Below the pieces are notes generated by a model. That model did no database searches. It was not told the origin of the DNA and saw only the letters and a list, made by a program, of their open reading frames with translations. Made by a program: the position numbers and the translations under genes. A stretch of 64,000 nucleotides of DNA, taken from the NCBI RefSeq assembly GCF_031455295.1, contig NZ_JAVDSL010000001.1, positions 496,001 to 560,000 on the forward strand, given 5' to 3'. Position 1 is the first letter of the stretch; every line of letters starts with the position of its first letter. The stretch is from Leifsonia sp. 1010 (GTDB taxonomy: Bacteria; Actinomycetota; Actinomycetes; Actinomycetales; Microbacteriaceae). This document shows, in pieces, positions 33,983-42,885 of the stretch.

Positions 33983-34618
33983 TCAGCAAGCGGTGCGAAA
34001 TACGAAACGGTCGTCGGGTGCGAAGACGTACTCGTCGTCGCACCGGTATCCGCGCAGCCAGGGCTGATGGTCGATGACCCGCACGTAGAAGCCTTTCGGA
34101 TACCTGACGTCGCCGCTTAACGGTCCCGCCGCGACCTTGACAGCGCCGGCGGGAGACCGCCCGGCGGACAACATCGAGTCTGGAGCGTTCGGCTGCGACA
34201 TCCACGCCAAGCGAAGGTAGGGGCCAGTGTCTGGTGGGCACAGCGCAAGGGCGCGTTCGCGGGCGGCCTCGAACACCTCCGGCAGCGTACCGCCGCGTGC
34301 CAGTCCAATCTGGCCGACGGTCACCTCGACTAACCGAAGGTCTTCGGGGCCGCGCTGCTCGAAGACTTCATGCTCGAGCAGGGTGGAGGAGTGTGCGTTC
34401 AGCCGGACGCCGTGGTCGTTCAACAGTTGGATCAGCTCGCCGCGGGTGAACCCGCCGACTCGAATCACACTCGGTGGTGTATTGGGGACTAAACCGTCGA
34501 GGTGATGCACTCCACAACTATGCGCGGAGCCAGCCAGCGCCTCCGGGAGACAGGCCGTTGTCGGCCGCCGATGTCTCCCTTGCTTCGCCGTCAGCTGCCC
34601 CGTGAACGCGGTAGACAC
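33983..34618 (-). CDS. Hypothetical protein of the island accessory region
   Basis: Up to 211 residues from a GTG at 34618; the conserved-looking part starts near VIRVGGFTRGELIQLLNDHG (about residue 51), so a later GTG start is possible. It has alpha/beta character, with ends such as YPKGFYVRVIDHQPWLRGY and CDDEYVFAPDDRFVF. No signal peptide. No family assigned; coding is supported by consistent GC at third positions. Confidence 0.5.
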   Translation of the reverse strand: MSTAFTGQLTAKQGRHRRPTTACLPEALAGSAHSCGVHHLDGLVPNTPPSVIRVGGFTRGELIQLLNDHGVRLNAHSSTLLEHEVFEQRGPEDLRLVEVTVGQIGLARGGTLPEVFEAARERALALCPPDTGPYLRLAWMSQPNAPDSMLSAGRSPAGAVKVAAGPLSGDVRYPKGFYVRVIDHQPWLRGYRCDDEYVFAPDDRFVFRTAC

Positions 34619-34639
34619 CGTCGCGCTTTGCCGGGGCTG

Positions 34640-34810
34640 TCAGAGCCCGCACCGCGGGACACCGCGCCAGCGCGAGACCCTGGGGTAATCGAGGCGGCGT
34701 CCGACGATAAGGTGAAGAATCGCTCCACCGGTCAGCGTTGCCAGTGTGAGCAGCCAGCCGAGTAGGAGAAGGAAGCCGATCCGGGCTGTTCGCTGCTCAA
34801 ACGGGGTCAG
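34640..34810 (-). CDS. Possible tiny membrane protein
   Basis: An open frame of about 55 codons overlaps the end of the 142-aa gene (CTGA). It encodes one long hydrophobic helix (ARIGFLLLLGWLLTLATLTG) and a basic tail. There is no standard start codon, which is the main weakness; a CTG start or a frameshifted extension of the previous gene would be needed. Confidence 0.25.
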   Translation of the reverse strand: MTPFEQRTARIGFLLLLGWLLTLATLTGGAILHLIVGRRLDYPRVSRWRGVPRCGL

Positions 34811-35235
34811 CGACTGCCCGCAGCGATGAGCAGCTGTCCGTATCGTACAGTCGTGAGGGCGAACCGCAGCCCCGTGCGCGGCTCCCAGGTGAGGTGGTCG
34901 GAGCCGTTGACGACCGTGCTGCGCAACACGCCTTCGGGAATCCGAGCGCGCTTGCCGTCGAGGTACCCGTCGCCGGCGACGGCTCTGCCATCGCTTGTAT
35001 AGACAAGGTAGAAAGTCATCCGGCTCTCACTCAGCTCGACTCGCGGAGCAGGCAGTGGCCCGGGAGTGTCTTTCCCTCCGGCGGAAACCAGCTCGGAGAT
35101 GACGGCTCCCGGGGCGTCGTCGGCCGAGGCGCGGTTGTTCTGCTGGATCGCTCCGTAGATCGCGGCGAGCGCAATAGTCGCGACCAGAGTTCCCACGACC
35201 CAAGGGATCAACCGGTCGAGTGCCTTGCTGCCCAT
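34807..35235 (-). CDS. Membrane-anchored hypothetical protein
   Basis: 142 residues. One N-terminal membrane helix (about residues 10-30, WVVGTLVATIALAAIYGAI) is followed by an extracytoplasmic domain of about 110 residues rich in beta strands (RMTFYLVYTSDGRAVAGDGY, LRFALTTVRYGQLLI). It is a type II topology protein of unknown function. Confidence 0.6.
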   Translation of the reverse strand: MGSKALDRLIPWVVGTLVATIALAAIYGAIQQNNRASADDAPGAVISELVSAGGKDTPGPLPAPRVELSESRMTFYLVYTSDGRAVAGDGYLDGKRARIPEGVLRSTVVNGSDHLTWEPRTGLRFALTTVRYGQLLIAAGSR

Positions 35236-35887
35236 GCGCCTCAGCCTAGGAGTAGGGAATAGTGAGCGCGTCGCTCTCGCGACCGATGTTTCTCAACCTC
35301 AAAAGTATTGCGACGTCATGAGCGCTCAGCGAAGGCGGCGGCCGCGCGTGAACTCATATGCGCCACTCAAAATTCATCAACAGCCGCAGAAACGGTGTCG
35401 CGCTGCGCTGGCCCCGCCACGCCCCGCCCGTGCCGGCTCGCCTCAACCGCCGGAACGACGGTGGCGCGGATGGCCTCGGGTCACCAACACCTCGGTTGGC
35501 CCAGTGATCGTCCTAAACGCTACATACCGAGCCTGCCTTCGACGGCACGTCCTATTCCAAAACGAGCGATTTCGGCGTCCTCCGTCAGTTCCGCAACACG
35601 TCGACCAGCGATGGCGATGAAGTATCGGGTCACCGTCTCCCCCGAACACCACGTGCGAGACCACAAGCCGGCGCCCTTGCAGCTACGGGCGGCCTGATGT
35701 TCGACAACCGAATAGTGTCGGGCTCTGGCCCCCGGTTAGGGGATGGCTGGCGTGGGGAGACCGCCAATAGCGTGACCGACTGAACGCGGGCTGGATGACC
35801 CGATCCAGTCCAGCACCAGGGCAAACCGCTGTTTGCATCCGAGACCGCGAAAGAACCCACCCCCGGCAAAGCGGACGCTCCCCGACC
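35236..35887. other. Gene-poor stretch of the island
   Basis: About 650 bp with several short overlapping frames but no clear coding bias, ribosome site or recognisable protein. It reads as decayed or non-coding DNA before the relaxase region. Confidence 0.4.
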
Positions 35888-36181
35888 ATGTCTCCTACGT
35901 CACCTTCGACGCCCCTCGGCTACAACACATGGCGTGCCTCGTTTCGTCACCCGCAGCACCCGTGGCGCGACTTCGAGCACAGCTTCTACGACGACCGGGA
36001 GATCCCCCCAGCGAGTATCAGAAGACCGAGCTACCTTGCCGGGATGCCCGCTCACGACATCTACCTCCTGAGCGACTCAGCCCCCTGGCCCGACCACTGC
36101 GTGTACACCTACACCCAATCTGTGATCGGCGACCTCCGCTCACACGAGCCCCCAGAGTATTGCCTCGACCTCTACTTCTGA
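35888..36181 (+). CDS. Small hypothetical protein
   Basis: 97 residues from the ATG at 35888. It is hydrophilic with many Tyr, Trp and Asp (YNTWRASFRHPQHPWRDFEH, EPPEYCLDLYF). No signal or membrane segment. No good ribosome site; the composition is protein-like, but support is moderate. Confidence 0.4.
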   Translation: MSPTSPSTPLGYNTWRASFRHPQHPWRDFEHSFYDDREIPPASIRRPSYLAGMPAHDIYLLSDSAPWPDHCVYTYTQSVIGDLRSHEPPEYCLDLYF

Positions 36182-36567
36182 TGCCATCCTGATGAGAGCC
36201 GTCGGAGAACCCGCAACCTCCGACGCCTGGATCCGAGAACACGCCGCCAAGGACCCAAGGACGGAATCGGCGACGCCTACTAGCAGGGCGACGCGCCCGA
36301 GTGCCGGGTCTCGGTCGCCCCGATGAAGGACCGCCGCTGCGACAGCTGCCAGTAACCGCCTCCGAGACCGCGCTGGGTCAAAGCGTTCTCTAAACAAAGA
36401 CGAACGAGAAAGAGCGAGCCGAGGAAGACGAAGGAAGCGATCGAGAGAAGACCCACCGACAGGGACGGAACGACACAGAAGGAAGGCTTGACCAAGGCGA
36501 CATACAAGGGGCAACAAGAGCGAATGCACGCAGGCACTTTCTGTGGAATGCGAGTAGCCTGAGCGGC
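36182..36567. other. Region before relaxase: purine-rich tract, possible oriT
   Basis: About 385 bp. From 36399 to 36490 the plus strand is a strongly purine-rich tract. On the minus strand 36280-36537 is open for 85 codons with a hydrophobic middle (a pyrimidine-tract effect or a tiny membrane protein). MobF transfer origins often lie beside the relaxase gene, so an oriT here is possible, but no nic consensus was identified. Confidence 0.35.
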
Positions 36568-39297
36568 ATGCGCGGGGGCGTAGCGCGGTGGAAACGAGGG
36601 GTTGCCTCACAGGGGGTGAGGCAAGCGATCGCGTACGCCTTCGGCGGTGTCTGCGACTCCCACCTGACCGCGAAGAACGCGCAAGGGGTGCTCGCGGCGG
36701 CGGATTACGCGGGTGCGGTGATGACCCGGTACATCGTGGAGAACGGGTCCATTCGCGATGATCTGCTGACCCGGAAGCAGCTGCGCACCTGGGTCGATGG
36801 CGGCGACCCACTCACCGGTGAGCACCGCGGGTTCGAGATGTCCTCCCCGAACGCGGACCTGGTGTTGGATGCGACGATCAACGCGCCGAAGTCGTTCAGC
36901 ATCGCGGCGATGCTGGACCCGGAGTTGAACGCGGCGTACGAGGACCTCCAGGACCGACTGAGGGACCGGATCATCCACCTCTGGCAGGAGGAACTCAACG
37001 CGCGGCGCGGGAAGGGCGGCTGCATCAGGGAAGACCTCGCTCGAGTCGAGGTGGTCGAACTCAAGCATGAACGCTCCCGCTCACTGGACCCGCACAAGCA
37101 CCGGCACCTGTGGTTGAACGTGAAAGTCCAAGGCGTCGACGGGAAATGGTCGAACGTGGACACGAGGGTTGCGTTGCGGTTCCAGAACGTCATCAATGCC
37201 GAAGGCGACCTCGCCGCCCGCACCGACCCGGCCTGGATCACCGCTCTGGCCGCCAAAGGCTTCACTCTTAACGCGGACGGGGAGATCGCCGAGCTGCAGC
37301 ATCTGGTGCGGCCGTTGTCGAAGCGGTCCGCGCAAATCGAAGGCAACAGGGTCGCCCGGACCGCCTGGTGGAAGGAGCAACACCCCGGCCAGGAGCCGTC
37401 CCACGATGTGTTGAACCAGATCGACCGATGGGCCTGGGCCGCCGGGCGACCGAACAAGCCCGGCGATCTGAACGAAGACGACTGGGCCGAGCTCGTCCGC
37501 GAAGAGCTCGCTGCCGCCGACCCCGCTGTCGCCCGGGAGCGATCGGCCATCGACACGTCTTCAGCATCGATCGCGGATCTCGACATCGAACTCCTCGCCG
37601 CCAAAGCCATCGTCGATGCTGACGCTCGATCGACCGGCACGGGTGGCCGGTTCAGCTTGATGGACGTCCGCGCCGGCGCGCTCCGCGCCCTCGCCGCCAC
37701 CGGTATCATCGCCGAGCGCACAGAACTCGCGACCATCGCCGAGCAGGTCATCGCCGCAGCACGAGCACACACCGTCACGCTGCTCGACGAGCCCGACGTA
37801 CCTGCACACATCAAGTCCAGAATGGCCACTTCCACAGCTGCGCTGAAGGCCACCATTGCCAACCGAATCGAAGCACTGTCCGCGCCCGGTGCCGCGGCCC
37901 CCGTGCGGGAGATCACCGCGATTGCTCACGCGCTCGACCCAGTGCGAGTCCTAGACACCGACCAAACCGACGGCGCATCCGCCATCGCCGGGACCGCCTC
38001 CGTCGTCGCCATCACCGGCGCAGCTGGCACCGGCAAAACGACCATGCTCAAAGTCGCCGGCGCCACCCTGCGCCGCCACGGGCGAAACATGATCATCATC
38101 GCTCCCACCAAGAAGGCCTCCACCGTCGCCGGACGCGAAACCGACAGCGCCGCCTCCAGCCTCCACCAACTCCTTCACGACTACGGCTGGCGATGGAGCA
38201 TCGGCATTGCCGGAAACACGGAATGGACCCGGCTCCAACTCGGCGAGACCGACCCCGCGACTGGGCAGCAATATCAAGGTCCGCGAATCCGAATCCGACC
38301 CAGGGACCGGATCGTCGTCGACGAGGCCGGCATGCTCGACCTCGAAGCCGCCAACGCCCTCATCGACGTCATACACCGCACCGGTGCCACCGTCGCCGTC
38401 GTCGGCGACGACTACCAAGCCCTCCCCGTCGGACATTCTGGCGCAATGGCCCTCTTCCGCCGGTCCGCGTACGAGAAGATCGAACTCACCGAGATCCACC
38501 GGTTCCGCGACCCAGAATGGGCCGACCTCTCCGCGCGTGTTCGTTTTGCTAACGGTGCTGTTGAGACTCAGGACCTCGCCAGCGAGCTTGTCCGGACGGG
38601 ACACGTTCGCACAGCCAACAGCGAACTAGACGCGCAACAGACGATGGTTGATGAATGGTTCGGGGCGTCTCGCCGAGGCGAGTCGATTGCGCTTGTGACC
38701 GCAACGCATTCGGAAGCGCAGGCAATTTGCGAAGTAATACAAGCTCGGAGAATCGAATCCGGTGTACTGGACGTCGGTCGCTCTGCGACCGGTCAAGCGG
38801 GGCAGCGAGTTTTTATTGGGGACGTGGTTCAGACGCGGCGCAACGACCGCGAATCCGGGGTCGAGAACCGACAGGGGTGGGTCATCCGCAGTATCTCTGA
38901 GACGCACCTGACCCTGGTCTCCACGTCAGACTCCTCGAACCTGCGAAAAGTCACGACAGACTATGCGAGCGCACATATACATCTTGGCTACGCGTCCACC
39001 GTCCACGGCGTCCAGGGAGAGACCACCGACCGATCCATAGTCGGGCCGGGCGTTGATGCCGCTGGCCTCTACGTCGGCCTCACGCGTGGGAGAACAAGGA
39101 ACGAGGTCGTGGTGGTGGCTGGCACTGCCCAGGGCGCCGTCTCGGAACTCGCTGCGACCATGCAGCGACAGCCGACCGAAGAAACCATTCAAGAGTCTCG
39201 AGCGGCAGCGCGTCAGGAATGGTTGCGAGCAGCGCTGATTGACCCCACGCAGGCGGTCGTAGCTAGTCCGGATGTGGCGTCGCCGTTGACACGCTGA
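36568..39297 (+). CDS. MobF-type relaxase-helicase (TraA/TrwC-like)
   Basis: 909 residues. N-terminal relaxase domain (1 to about 330) has MRGGVARWKRG, NAPKSFSIAAMLDPEL and the metal-binding His cluster HKHRHLW (about residue 176). The C-terminal RecD/UvrD-like helicase has Walker A GAAGTGKTTM (about 485-494), Walker B RIVVDEAGM and a late HGVQGETTDRSIV. It would nick oriT and unwind the transferred strand. Third-position GC falls sharply after about 38530, inside the helicase part, suggesting a mosaic gene. No conjugation pore genes are nearby. Confidence 0.88.
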   Translation: MRGGVARWKRGVASQGVRQAIAYAFGGVCDSHLTAKNAQGVLAAADYAGAVMTRYIVENGSIRDDLLTRKQLRTWVDGGDPLTGEHRGFEMSSPNADLVLDATINAPKSFSIAAMLDPELNAAYEDLQDRLRDRIIHLWQEELNARRGKGGCIREDLARVEVVELKHERSRSLDPHKHRHLWLNVKVQGVDGKWSNVDTRVALRFQNVINAEGDLAARTDPAWITALAAKGFTLNADGEIAELQHLVRPLSKRSAQIEGNRVARTAWWKEQHPGQEPSHDVLNQIDRWAWAAGRPNKPGDLNEDDWAELVREELAAADPAVARERSAIDTSSASIADLDIELLAAKAIVDADARSTGTGGRFSLMDVRAGALRALAATGIIAERTELATIAEQVIAAARAHTVTLLDEPDVPAHIKSRMATSTAALKATIANRIEALSAPGAAAPVREITAIAHALDPVRVLDTDQTDGASAIAGTASVVAITGAAGTGKTTMLKVAGATLRRHGRNMIIIAPTKKASTVAGRETDSAASSLHQLLHDYGWRWSIGIAGNTEWTRLQLGETDPATGQQYQGPRIRIRPRDRIVVDEAGMLDLEAANALIDVIHRTGATVAVVGDDYQALPVGHSGAMALFRRSAYEKIELTEIHRFRDPEWADLSARVRFANGAVETQDLASELVRTGHVRTANSELDAQQTMVDEWFGASRRGESIALVTATHSEAQAICEVIQARRIESGVLDVGRSATGQAGQRVFIGDVVQTRRNDRESGVENRQGWVIRSISETHLTLVSTSDSSNLRKVTTDYASAHIHLGYASTVHGVQGETTDRSIVGPGVDAAGLYVGLTRGRTRNEVVVVAGTAQGAVSELAATMQRQPTEETIQESRAAARQEWLRAALIDPTQAVVASPDVASPLTR

Positions 39298-39310
39298 GCA
39301 GCCGTTTCGG

Positions 39311-39727
39311 TCAGCGTTGAGCAAGCCCTGACTGCAGTGCTTCGCGCCCTAGCCTGCTACGACCTGCGAGGGAGCCATCGCGTGCGTGATAGTTGAGCAG
39401 AGCCACGCCGAGATCATCCGCCCGCTGCTGTGCCGTTGGTCGGACGCCGCCTTGGATGAATATCAACGGGCGGCGTCCATCGGACGCGGCAAGTGTCGCT
39501 GCGGCTTCGATCGGGCCAACGTCGAGATTGCCCCGACCGTTATCTACCCAAGCCAAGTAGCGTGTGCTGAACAAGTCGCAGAGATCCTTCGCCTGCCCTG
39601 ACGACGCGACGGTGTCCGTCGCCCCGAGGAAGACCATCCACTCGCGACACAATTCGATTGCTTCCTCCGCGGAAACTCCAAAGGGCCTCGGCGCGGGTTC
39701 TACAGCATCCACGACCACAGTCTCCAC
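39311..39727 (-). CDS. Hypothetical protein, restriction-like fold possible
   Basis: 138 residues from GTG. The alpha/beta pattern with LFSTRYLAWVDNGRGNLDVG, PLIFIQGGVRPTAQQRAD and GVALLNYHARDGSL recalls Mrr-type restriction-like folds. The usual E/Q-x-K active-site motif is not present, since QGG stands in its place. It may be an inactive or non-nuclease relative. It is convergent with the relaxase gene. Confidence 0.45.
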   Translation of the reverse strand: METVVVDAVEPAPRPFGVSAEEAIELCREWMVFLGATDTVASSGQAKDLCDLFSTRYLAWVDNGRGNLDVGPIEAAATLAASDGRRPLIFIQGGVRPTAQQRADDLGVALLNYHARDGSLAGRSRLGREALQSGLAQR

Positions 39728-39917
39728 CAGGCGACCGACGACAGCGAGGTTGGTCGAGGGATAATGCGCTACGCGCCCGCGCTCCGCAGCTGGGCGGCAT
39801 CCCGCTTGCAGACTATGCCGCGGACCTGCGCGACGCAGCTAGGGAAACCGAACGGACAATCCTTCATTCAGTTGACGCCGCTAGATGACCGCGAACCTTC
39901 TCGTGTCAGTCCAGCGC

Positions 39918-41384
39918 CTAACTCGCGGCCACGTCTTCAGTTCCTGGCGCTCTTGCCCCGACCATTAGTTGTTGGGCGGTGAGATGGTCGGGGATCCGCG
40001 CCGCGGCCCGCACTCGCATCACCACAGCCGAGGGCTGGCGGAATTCTCGGACTGCTACGAGCATCTCGTCCCACGGCCCACCCGCGTGGTATTCGCCGCG
40101 TGCGTTATCCCAGGACAAGGGCACCACAACCTCGAAGTTTCTATAGTCCTTTCCGCCCACGGCGGGTCTCACCTCCACTCCCGCGTCCTTAAGAAGCTTC
40201 TCCATGCGCCCGGAATTGAACACGGCCATGATCACTAAGCGATGACGAATTACGTCGCGAATTGCGTTGCGCGGGACCTTCCAGAGAAAGAAGGGCAGGG
40301 TCAGTGTCGCTGGATCGTTGTGGTCCAACGCCGGAATCTGATTGATCGTGAGACTGTTTCGAGACCCTAACTCTTCATGCATCACCGTTCGAGTGATGTC
40401 CTCAGAGAGGCGCACCGACTGAATATCCTCGTCGGTGATCCCATTGCGGTTGTAAAAGAGCGCGTAGCCCACGAACCCGTCGAGCGAGAAGTACGAGTAT
40501 CCGTCGCGTCGCGCAGCACGAATGGCTGCGCGAACTTTCCCCCACTCCGGTTCTGGTTCTCGCTCAAGCTTCAGGGTGAAGATCCGTTCGGTTCCGATCT
40601 GCGCGAGCTCGTGGAAGGGGGCGTACTTTCGGTCGCGGGCAACGTCCATCCTCGCCATCTGGCGATCGATACGACGGTCGGGTCGCCGAGCGGCGGGTTC
40701 GGCCGGCGCGGATTCGTCAGGCATAGTTGCAACTTGGCCCGCAAGGTTCGGGAACGGTTCATTGCTCACTGCCATCACGTGCAGCTCGACGTCCTGCTTT
40801 CCACTTGCATCGACTTCGCCCGCCCCCGCGCGCGATACCTTGAGTTCAAATGTTCGGTACTCGGCCAGGGGCTCGCGTCCGCCCGTCGGGCGCATGAAAG
40901 TGACGTCTCCGACTCGGAGGATGTCGGTGATGTCGTGGACGATGGGCAGCCCCCATTCGGCTCTGGTGTTCGCACGCGCGAAGGCAAGCGTTCCGTGATG
41001 GCTGTCGGTCATCCCCGAGGAAATCGGAACCGGCGATTCCTGGTAAAGCGAGTGAATGACTTGCCGATCGAACAACAACGTCACCCAAGCGAGGGAATCG
41101 CCGAGAGTTCTGCTGAGGTGACGAACGTGACGAAGCTGCTCTAGAAATAGATGAGTGTCGGCGTCTCGTGGTCGACGTTGTTTAGCTGCAGCGATGTCCT
41201 TCTGAATCTCAATCTGCAGCCGGAGGATGGACTCTTGTAAGTCAAGTAGCGCAGGGATGCCGTTGTTCACGAACTCGTCCTGCCTCACGTTCGGAGCAAG
41301 AATCTCGAGCCGTCGGAGGTACCTGCGAACCCTTCGGTCGTCGCGCGCGGACAGACTCGGTTGCACCCCGGAATCCTGTCCCAT
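39918..41384 (-). CDS. Unknown 488-aa protein, possible nuclease
   Basis: 488 residues, soluble. An N-terminal helical part (15-115) is followed by D160 in RVGDVTF and E180-x-K182 in TFELKV, a spacing compatible with a PD-(D/E)xK nuclease core. The C-terminal half is alpha/beta (YSYFSLDGFVGYALFYN, RHRLVIMAVFNSGRMEKLL). TAGCCT 6 nt before the ATG suggests leaderless expression. It is the last gene before the right att site, a position often used by defence genes. The family is not recognised; the nuclease idea is inference. Confidence 0.5.
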   Translation of the reverse strand: MGQDSGVQPSLSARDDRRVRRYLRRLEILAPNVRQDEFVNNGIPALLDLQESILRLQIEIQKDIAAAKQRRPRDADTHLFLEQLRHVRHLSRTLGDSLAWVTLLFDRQVIHSLYQESPVPISSGMTDSHHGTLAFARANTRAEWGLPIVHDITDILRVGDVTFMRPTGGREPLAEYRTFELKVSRAGAGEVDASGKQDVELHVMAVSNEPFPNLAGQVATMPDESAPAEPAARRPDRRIDRQMARMDVARDRKYAPFHELAQIGTERIFTLKLEREPEPEWGKVRAAIRAARRDGYSYFSLDGFVGYALFYNRNGITDEDIQSVRLSEDITRTVMHEELGSRNSLTINQIPALDHNDPATLTLPFFLWKVPRNAIRDVIRHRLVIMAVFNSGRMEKLLKDAGVEVRPAVGGKDYRNFEVVVPLSWDNARGEYHAGGPWDEMLVAVREFRQPSAVVMRVRAAARIPDHLTAQQLMVGARAPGTEDVAAS

Positions 41385-41653
41385 GCCGACAGGCTAGTGC
41401 TGACATCCGACACCGAACTTCCACTGGATCGGCCAGACGATAGACCACCTGTTTCAGCGCGCGAGCCGTGAGACCAAACCGATTCGAAATCCCCGCGAGC
41501 AACAAGCCGTCACGGACTGGATCGGCAATGCGCGTCGCATGCGGCGGTTCGACGCCGTGCAGCTCAGCGCAAACCAAGACATCGCTTCGACTTGAGCAGC
41601 TATTTTCCGGCCGCTAGCGCGATCAAAATTCCAAAGCGGTGAGTAAACGGTGA
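41385..41653. other. Right island end, no gene
   Basis: About 270 bp without a supported gene. It ends in the 24-bp terminal repeat (41631-41654) that matches 12749-12772. Confidence 0.5.
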
Positions 41654-41654
41654 G
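41631..41654. repeat. Right 24-bp terminal repeat (possible integrase arm site)
   Basis: One mismatch to 12749-12772. The copy contains GGTGAGT twice, four bases apart, and joins directly to the tRNA promoter block. Confidence 0.7.
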
Positions 41655-41655
41655 T

Positions 41656-41684
41656 TTGGCCAAAAACCATTGACCGGGTAGTCT
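41656..41684 (+). promoter_or_regulatory. tRNA-Gly promoter supplied by the island
   Basis: -35 TTGGCC (41656-41661), a 17-bp spacer and -10 TAGTCT (41679-41684). Both boxes are identical to those of the left copy at 12529-12557, while the flanks differ at several bases. Confidence 0.65.
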
Positions 41685-41730
41685 GGGCGGCAGCCCTACT
41701 TCCCAGTGTTTTACTGGGATTCCGGGCCGC

Positions 41731-41804
41731 GCGAGTGTAGTTCAATGGTAGAACCTCAGCTTCCCAAGCTGATAGCGCGGGTTCGATTCCCGTCACTCGC
41801 TCCA
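41731..41804 (+). tRNA. tRNA-Gly (anticodon CCC), intact at the right junction
   Basis: 74 nt including an encoded CCA. The acceptor arms GCGAGTG/CACTCGC pair fully. The D arm, anticodon stem TCAGC/GCTGA with loop TTCCCAA, and T loop GGGTTCGATTCCC are all normal. The anticodon CCC is at 41763-41765. The first 33 nt come from the island side and the rest from the chromosome, if the island integrated as proposed. Confidence 0.95.
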
Positions 41805-41809
41805 GTTCC

Positions 41810-42736
41810 TCAGACCGCCGGTGCCAGCGTCCGACCGTAGAAGTCGGCCAGGCGTTCCACGGCGGTCGCGACGTACGGGTCGCGGTCGTACAGGTCGACG
41901 TGGCTCGCGCCGTCCACCCAGACGAGCTTCTTCGGGCCGACCGCGCGCTGGAAGGCGTCGATCCCCATCCAGGCGGTGACCGCCCGCGAGCCCATGACCA
42001 TGAGGAGGGGGCGGTCGCCGATCAGCGGCACCTGGGTGAAGGCGTCGAAAGTGGCGAGCTTGTCGACGCTCGACCAGTCGAACGTCCGGGCGGCGCGGTC
42101 GTGTGCGGCCCGCGGAGTGCAGTAGTAGTCGAAGCTCTCGGCGCCGTGCTCGCCGCCGGCGGCGCGCGCCTGCTCGATCGTCTCCGGGAACAGCGGGATG
42201 CCGGCGACATCCTCGCCCGCGGCCTGCGCCGTGCGTGCGGCGGCCGCCGCATCCAGCATGCCCTGGAACACCGCCGGATCCTGGGCGCCGTCGGCGCCGT
42301 ACCGGAACTGGCGCGCGACGTCGGCGGGGGAGACGGTGGCGAGCGCCCGGATGCGGTGGTCGCTGGCGGTCGCCGCGAGTGAGTATCCGCCCGAGGCGCA
42401 GATGCCGAGCAGACCGATGCGCCGGGGATCGACCAGGTCGAGGGTGGTCAGGTAGGACACCGCCGCCTTCATGTCCTCGATGCGCTGGCCGGGATCCTCC
42501 AGACCGCGCGGGGTTCCGCCGCTCGCACCCTGGTAGGCGGCATCGTAGGCGATCGTCGCGAAGCCGGCGTCCGCCAGCCGCGATGCGTACAGGCCCGCGG
42601 CCTGCTCCTTCACCCCGGAACCGGGATGCCCGACGACGAGAGCCGGCGAACCGGCGACGGCTCCGTCCGGAACATAGAGGTGAGCGGCGAGGGGGATGCC
42701 TGCGCTCTCGAAGGTGACGTCGGTTCGTGTCGTCAT
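41810..42736 (-). CDS. Dienelactone/YcjY-type alpha/beta hydrolase
   Basis: 308 residues. Core features are GHPGSGVKEQAAGLYASRLA, the elbow LGICASGGYS with Cys in the nucleophile position, as in dienelactone-hydrolase and YcjY-like proteins, and a late His in DGASHVDLYDRD. The substrate is unknown. The start at 42736 removes an unlikely upstream extension. It is divergent from the XRE regulator at 42886, a common regulator-target pair. Confidence 0.75.
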   Translation of the reverse strand: MTTRTDVTFESAGIPLAAHLYVPDGAVAGSPALVVGHPGSGVKEQAAGLYASRLADAGFATIAYDAAYQGASGGTPRGLEDPGQRIEDMKAAVSYLTTLDLVDPRRIGLLGICASGGYSLAATASDHRIRALATVSPADVARQFRYGADGAQDPAVFQGMLDAAAAARTAQAAGEDVAGIPLFPETIEQARAAGGEHGAESFDYYCTPRAAHDRAARTFDWSSVDKLATFDAFTQVPLIGDRPLLMVMGSRAVTAWMGIDAFQRAVGPKKLVWVDGASHVDLYDRDPYVATAVERLADFYGRTLAPAV

Positions 42737-42885
42737 GGTGGGTCCGTTCTCGATGGGGTTCTGCGCGGCGGCTGCCGCGACGGATCCCATGCTGTTGCGC
42801 CGCCGAGTCAGGGGTAAGCAGCAGGAATCTGCCGGGGAAGAATCCTTCCCTCCCACACGATCGCTCCGGACGGGAGACTGAATCC

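Larger units (their letters stand above)
12638..41763. mobile_element. ~29-kb integrative (conjugative or mobilizable) island at tRNA-Gly(CCC)
   Basis: The boundaries are the tRNA-Gly half-repeats at 12605-12637 and 41731-41763. Inside are a tyrosine integrase at the left end, an ArdC-like protein, a MobF relaxase-helicase at the right end, and cargo for redox metabolism, signalling and an ATP synthase subunit. No coupling protein or type IV secretion genes were seen, so it is probably mobilizable rather than self-transmissible. Recombination between the two half-repeats would restore one complete tRNA gene in the chromosome. Confidence 0.85.
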
